DNA of 64,000 nucleotides from Moringa oleifera (Eukaryota; Streptophyta; Magnoliopsida; Brassicales; Moringaceae): assembly GCA_021397835.1 (NCBI GenBank), contig JAJFZO010000407.1, forward strand, positions 1,922,001 to 1,986,000. Direction: 5' to 3'. Positions 57,900 to 64,000 of the stretch are shown here, one piece after another (the stretch's first letter is position 1; the number at the start of each line of letters is the position of its first letter). Under the pieces are notes generated by a model, which saw only the letters and a list, made by a program, of their open reading frames with translations, searched no databases and was not told the DNA's origin. The position numbers and the translations under genes are program-made.

Positions 57900-59878
57900 T
57901 GGCGAAAACCGAGTCCCATTCCTTGTCCGGAATCCATAGTCTGATAAGAAGAATTACCAGTATACCAACTCCTCTCAAATACCCAAATTACCCTTTATCA
58001 CAGAGAACATCGGTTTTTTTTTTTAATCTTTTTTCCTCCTTTTTCAATTGATATTTTGCTTTGCTTGGCAACCAAGAAAATCCCAGATTTCTTATGTAAA
58101 AGTTTAAAAAGGAAAAAATAAAAAATAAATAAAAACAAAAAATTGGTTGCCTAATTTAAATTATATGATAGAGACGTGGCGGCATATAAGAAAATATTTA
58201 ACTTTCAGATTATAATAAAAATAAAAGGAAAAAGTATTATTTTGCTGGGTAATAAAAAAGTTTTAAAAAAATCAAAAGGCAATTTTCTTGGGTCTTCACA
58301 ACAAAGTGAAATATATTCTTATTAATTAAATTTGCTAAAAATCTGGTAATATAAAAACCCATTAAAACTCTTTCTAATAACAAAAATAAAATAAAATCAA
58401 CTAATAATTTAAAAATAATTATTTATGGATATTGAATTTAAAACAATTAATAAGAAAAAATCATTTTACTGTCCGACTGTGAATCTTCCAGACATATGAG
58501 GTGGTGGTAAATTAGTAAAATAAAAAAACAAGGTGAGGGTAGATTAGGAAAAAAAAAAGCAAGAGCTCCTTGGTCCACAGTAATTAGAAGGTGGGATTTA
58601 GGAGTCCGAAAAAAATAAATTTAAAAAGAGGAAAATTAATTTGGATTTAAAAATTAAAATGCAGTCAAACTGGTGCTGTGCTGTTAAAGCAATAAACCCG
58701 CCATAAAATAATGTTTTTTTTTTGTTTTATTTTATTAAACTTTTTTGAAAAAATTCAAATCCCTAACTTACGTTTCTGAATTTCACTGGAATCCTAAATT
58801 TTAATTTTGTTCTCATTATCTCTTTGAATTAATTATTGCAAGATCTCCTTCTGGGCACCCCCCCTTGTTTTGATTAATAGGGCACCCACCTAACCCAAAA
58901 GTTAATTATTATTTGTAATTAATTATAGAAAATCTGAATTATCAATATGCAAGAATTGAGTAAATGATTTAAATAATTTATTTAAGATATCATCCATAAT
59001 AAAAAATAATCAAAATTTTTATTAATCAATGCTAATTTTTTTCAAAAAACTAACATGTTGTAATTTAATAAATTATACTTTTTTCAAATTACAAATTTTT
59101 TAATTTTTATAAAAAAGCTCATTTTTTTCATTTAATTGATTCAATAAAATTTTATATTTTTTTAATTTTTTGGATGTGAGATTTTACAGTTGTTTTGTCT
59201 ATGCAAAAATAAATGAAAAAAGGTGAAAGGAAACCCAAATTAAGTCACTTTTGGTTTTTTAAAAAAAAAAGATAAAAGGAAAAGGGGCGCCCCGATCACT
59301 CGCTACAAAAATGGCAAAACAGAAAAATAAAAAAGACATTAAAAAAGAAGGAAGAAAAATCCAATTCTAGCTCTGCAAAAAGCAAACACTCTTATTAAAA
59401 GCTGTCGGTAAGACCGTTGACGGCCCGGACTAAACACGCAATCCTTTCTCACGTTAATTAAATAAAATAATAATCATATTTATATTTATATTATATTTCT
59501 GTTATCGTGATCCCGTGTGCGTCCCCTCACATCACCAGTGTCTGCTCAGTCATTTCTGTCCACACGATTCAAACCTCGAACTCACATCCTACGTTGGAAG
59601 ATCCAAAAAAATATACTTCCTAAGATCACGGGCGATACGTGGTGACGCGTCGTATCCAGAGCAGATGAGCGCCACGTCACAGAAGATCTGACTCCTGACG
59701 GCACCGTTTCGATCTCTCAGTTTGAGAAATATCCGGTTCCGAAAGTAAAGTTTTATAAAGTGACAGATCAGAGGACATGGGAAACAGAGGACACAGTAAT
59801 ATGCGTCGAGTTGCCTGAGTTATTGACCAACAAAAACCGCATGACTTTGCACCAAAGCGAAGGGATGTGCAAGAAAGT

Positions 59879-59916
<38 letters not shown>

Positions 59917-62900
59917 GGGGCCATTAAGCGTGGGCCCAGCCTTTTAACACTTTTTCTATCTTATATTATTACTATTTATCTCCATTAATTAATTTAAAAA
60001 ACATGTTTATATTATGACTAATAATAGTATTTTCTTTTCAAAATTTACATTCATGTTTTTTTAATAATTATGTAAATAAATTATCAATAAATGTTGATAT
60101 TATATATATAATTTATTTTAAATTTTTATTCTTTTTTTACAAAATTTTTTTCTTTTGAATATACTCTTTTATGTTTATTTTCTTGACATATTACTTAGCT
60201 TTGAAGTTATTGGACAACATAAAATTTATAATATTTATTTATCATAATAATATCTTATTAGTGTAGTTTCAATAATATATAAGTTTTTATTTTATATAAA
60301 TTAAAATTCAGAATGTAAACACAATTTTCATAATAAACATTTTTATGATTTTTTAAATAACAAAAATTAATTTAAAAATAAATTATCAAATTTTATTCCA
60401 TTTATTTTAGATGTGCATGTATTTCAGAAAAGGTAAAAGTTCTTAATCTTGAAATTAAGAGTCAAAGTTTGAAACATAATCATGGGAAATCAATGTGGGA
60501 TGGAGGATTACCCTAAGAGCTAGAGAGGGCTAATATTTTGGACCTTGATTTCTTATACATACTATCATTGAGATGCCCATGCCACATGGTAATAAGCCGC
60601 TTTTAATGGTTTGATGTAATAAATAAATAAATAAAATAATCAAAATATATAAAATATAAAAGCCACCTTAAAGATTTGGGACAATATGATGCCTACATTT
60701 TGTGTTCTTACAACTTACCATTGAAATAATTACAATTCACTCTTCTGTCCAAAAGAAAACTATATAGCAAACAATTATGTGTGCTATTTTATTTTATTAA
60801 ACAATAAATAATTAATTTAACATATTAAATAATAAATAATTAATCATATGTGATGTGAGTCCAATTGTTAAAGATTAAAATATTATGTTGATTTTATTTA
60901 TATATTAGAAAAATATTTACATAATTTATTATATTAATATAATAAAAATAAATAATATTTGACTATTTATTTTGTTAACTTAATCCGTGCAATCATATTA
61001 AACATTTAAAACAGTTACAAGATTTTTATTCAAATTTTAAACATTAATTATTAAAAAATATGTTAAATTTATTTTTTATATTTTTTTAAAATGATGTATA
61101 AAATTTAAACTGTTAAAAAATGTAGAGAATAATTTTATTGAATATAATCTGCAATAATTAAAATTTTAAATTGAATAACATCTACAATAAATACATAATT
61201 AATATCAAAACAACAAGTTGTATATTACTCAAACGAAATTGAAATTAAATCTTTTTTTTTGGTATATTGTTTTATTGTTTCCATAATAATCCTCTGAAAG
61301 AAATGTGTTGCGTAAAAATATTTTTGTTCGTATTATACCGTGAAAAATAGGAGTATCCATTTCGGTCCTTATCTTTTGTATTGGGTAAGTAAAAAATTAA
61401 GGAAATGGAAAGTTTATCACCGAAATTAGGAAGCCAGTGCAACAACGTTGAAAATTCAACTACAAAATCATAAATTAAATGAATAAATTTAATTAAATCA
61501 CGGTTGTTCAACGGGTTTGAATTTAATCAACCCTTTTCGAAATGGGCCTTACCTAATGCAACCACTATAGAGTAAATATATGACAAAATGTGGCCACCTA
61601 CAAAGTATGCAATTATAAGTTAAGGTAGGGAGAATAATTGGGTAAGAAAAAAAAAAACCCATAATTTATCAAAAGCAATATCATTTATTATGAAAAATAT
61701 TTACATCTTAAAAATATTTATAGTTTTTTAATAAAAAATATCGCATACATTTAAATTATCAACGATATGAAAATTAAGTAAACCATAAATTAGAAATATT
61801 TATTAATTTTTTAATATGAAAAATAAATCAATATCATTTATTAATTTCGGGTATTTAACATTTTAAAAAGATTATGGTACATATTAATTCAATGAAATGA
61901 TTGAGTAAAATATATTTTATTTATTTATTTTATTTTTATATAAATAAGTTTAGAACATATCTTTATATTTTATTTTAAAAAAATATGAGTACATCTATCT
62001 ACGAAATATTTAAATCCGTAAAAAAATATCTCATAATCTAAATATTTTCAATAATCTTAATATGAAAAGATTTCATGATTTAGAAATACCTAAAAATTTT
62101 ATTTTTTATTAAAAATACCATAATTTAATCAATCGGGGTTTCAATAAAACAGATAACATATTTTAGAAAGACCTATTATTTTATTTTATTTAAAAAATAA
62201 AGAAAAATCATAACTTTAAAAAGGGTATTGCTATTGCAAGCCCAAACAATACAAGAATAAGCAAAACCGGAAAAAAAATTATCCAATTATTATTTTCATC
62301 CTAAATAAAGAGAACTTGCGTTTTAATCTTTTTCTGCCCACAATCTAGCACGCTCTGGATCCCCATCATAGTGTGAAAAAAGCAAGATTTATTGCAAATT
62401 TTTATACTTTATTGATAAACCCGAAAGCTTAATTAACAATATCTTATGGGAGTTGAATCCTTGATCCGAAAGTTACTTCTTCTGCATTTAATTTTAAAAA
62501 TAAAAAAGAAAAAAGAAAAGAAAAGACATGAACCCAAATTCAAAGGTCTTGTTGTCATCATTTGTATCTTCTACTGTTTTCTTTTTCTTAACGTTTTCCT
62601 TTCTCCTTTCTCAAGCAGGCCTATTGATATTTTTTTAATTAATTCTAAAAATTTTAAATATTATATGTAGAAAAGGCAAAGTGGGTTCATAAAAGGGAGA
62701 TTCCCTAGTGATGAGCATGTGGGGTTTTAAGGGTTTTCAAGGCAACCCATTTAAAAAACAATTATTATTATTTTAATTTTAATTAAAATTAGAAATTTGG
62801 GTTTCCCATACATTGCTTTGGTAAAAGAGAAAATTGGTAATCCATACAGCTCTTTGAAAATTTCTTCTTGTCACCTAACGAAGAAAGAGAAAGAGAAAGA

Positions 62901-64000
62901 GGGGACCAGTCTAGATACTGTAAAGTTGTTAATAGCAGAGGGAAATAATAAATGAATAAGCATGAAATAAAGCTGCAAAGAAAAGATTAAATTAATTTTA
63001 CGGAACCGAAACCCTCTTCTCCATGTGGATTGATTCTGCTAACTCCATCTGCCTTCTGGGCTGAACCGGTTCTGCTGTTTCGTGCTCTTTTCTCAGCGTT
63101 TTCTTCCATTGATTTCTGGTTTCTGTTCTTGTTAATAGGGAAAGGAGAGGGTACCAGTGTTTGCTATGTTCCTGGGAGACGATTCTTCTTCCAGGGACTG
63201 AAGATGGGGAAATCTAAGAGTTGGGTTTTCTCGGGAATAGTGGAAATTTTCTTGGGTAAAGAAAATCTGTTCTGATTTTCGATTCAGCATGATTAATCAC
63301 ATCACATTCTCTGATTGGTAATGAACCTGGAAAGCAGGGGACATGAAGCAACAAGAAATGAACTTTGAACAGAAGACCCATGCATGAACTCTATTTCTTT
63401 ATCTCTGATTATTCAGATAATCAAGCCAATCCATAATTACATAAATATAAAACAAAGTAAAAATCTGGTGAATAAGCATTAAAGCTGCAGGGTTCTGAAC
63501 AGGAGGAGACAAATGTTCTCACATGGCTGCTGTGAGAATATCCCTGGATGTCAAACAGGTCGGTTTCTGCAGAGGAAAATTTCAAGTTCCAGGCTTTTAC
63601 TGCAGAAAGCCCTGTCATGGTGCCACTTAAAAGCAGGAAGAACAGCAATGGCAACTATGCTACAGGCCCTTTTGAATATAAAGTTTCAATGTGAGAATAA
63701 TTTCAGGTTCATATTTAATTCTTATGCTAACAAGTTAAATTAAAATGTTCACATTATTATATCAAATAGACTAATAAGTAAATAAAAAATTTTAGTAGAC
63801 TAATTATATATTCTACTACATATAATATAACCAAATTGAACATTATGTAGCTTAATATCATTTCAAGTACCCATAATATTAAAATATAACTCAATTTTTT
63901 AAATTGAATTAAATCGTGTCAAATTCAGATTAATTTAAGCTAAAAATATTTATTTTCAATTTTTTTCAATTTTTTTTTATTGTGTCACTTTTTGTCTCCT
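57900..64000. other. 6-kb intergenic region, no gene supported
   Basis: A+T-rich DNA dominates. A balanced island at about 59,400–59,940 ends in a CT microsatellite (59,883–59,912). Another balanced island at 62,830–63,700 contains GA-rich, leader-like sequence near 62,880 and an 81-codon plus frame with an internal ATG in good context near 63,204 (MGKSKSWVFSGIVEIFLG). It could be the 5' end of a gene that continues outside the window, but I recognise no family. Confidence 0.55.
59883..59912. repeat. (CT)n microsatellite
   Basis: About 15 uninterrupted CT dinucleotides, read as GA on the minus strand. Common in plant 5' leaders, but no attached gene was recognised. Confidence 0.9.

Noticed and set aside
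59677..59883. 68-codon minus-strand frame next to the CT microsatellite
   Set aside because: No recognisable family; Cys/Ser-rich chance translation.

Overview
The window is nuclear DNA from a flowering plant, most likely a woody eudicot. Genes carry GT–AG introns, the protein families are plant-specific (type II plastid peroxiredoxin, P-class PPR, CSLA mannan synthase, AT-hook PPC protein), and long, very A+T-rich intergenic stretches hold transposon remains. I cannot name the species. No rRNA, tRNA, CRISPR or bacterial-type operon was seen.

Layout. 0–5 kb: A+T-rich DNA with a 435-bp hAT-type MITE flanked by an 8-bp duplication (1458–1892) and a 193-bp tandem duplication. 5–14.5 kb: a scrap-yard of at least four broken Ty1/copia elements in alternating orientation, one inserted into the LTR of another. 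16 kb: a short, truncated CWC21/SRRM2-like splicing-factor copy (minus). 16.9–20.7 kb: A+T-rich filler. 20,971–21,660: intronless chloroplast peroxiredoxin IIE (plus). 24,245–26,743: intronless P-class PPR gene (minus; apparent At5g12100 orthologue). 27,412–36,707: a 9.3-kb Mutator-like element. 37,198–40,762: nine-exon CSLA9-type glucomannan synthase (minus). 41.3–49.4 kb: A+T-rich intergenic DNA. 49,481–49,939: small hydrophilic LEA-like gene with ABRE/G-box promoter (minus). 50,551–51,924: six-exon FCP1/HAD-like gene lacking the catalytic Asp (plus), followed by its tandem, broken paralogue (52,940–54,290). 54,922–57,681: five-exon AHL AT-hook gene (minus) with a GC–AG intron. 57.9–64 kb: intergenic, no gene supported.

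The most interesting object is the Mutator-like element. Both of its genes can be rebuilt by hand as uninterrupted reading frames: a three-exon mudrA-type transposase (875 codons plus stop) and, convergent to it, a nine-exon DUF1985–ULP1 cysteine protease (828 codons plus stop) with the His/Asp/Cys triad present. It is therefore a KAONASHI (KI/ULP)-type MULE with A9 duplications at both ends and imperfect terminal inverted repeats. Its long introns and the inter-gene spacer are packed with five separate families of short repeats that share one core, TCGTAAC/TCGTACC. In every block this core reads in the sense direction of the gene it lies in, and the orientation flips where the two genes converge. 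I know of no explanation for this, and it is the main lead from the window.

Exon boundaries given here were found by reading splice signals and checking reading phase by hand. The totals of the five reconstructed multi-exon CDSs are all multiples of three with a single terminal stop, but no transcript or database was consulted.
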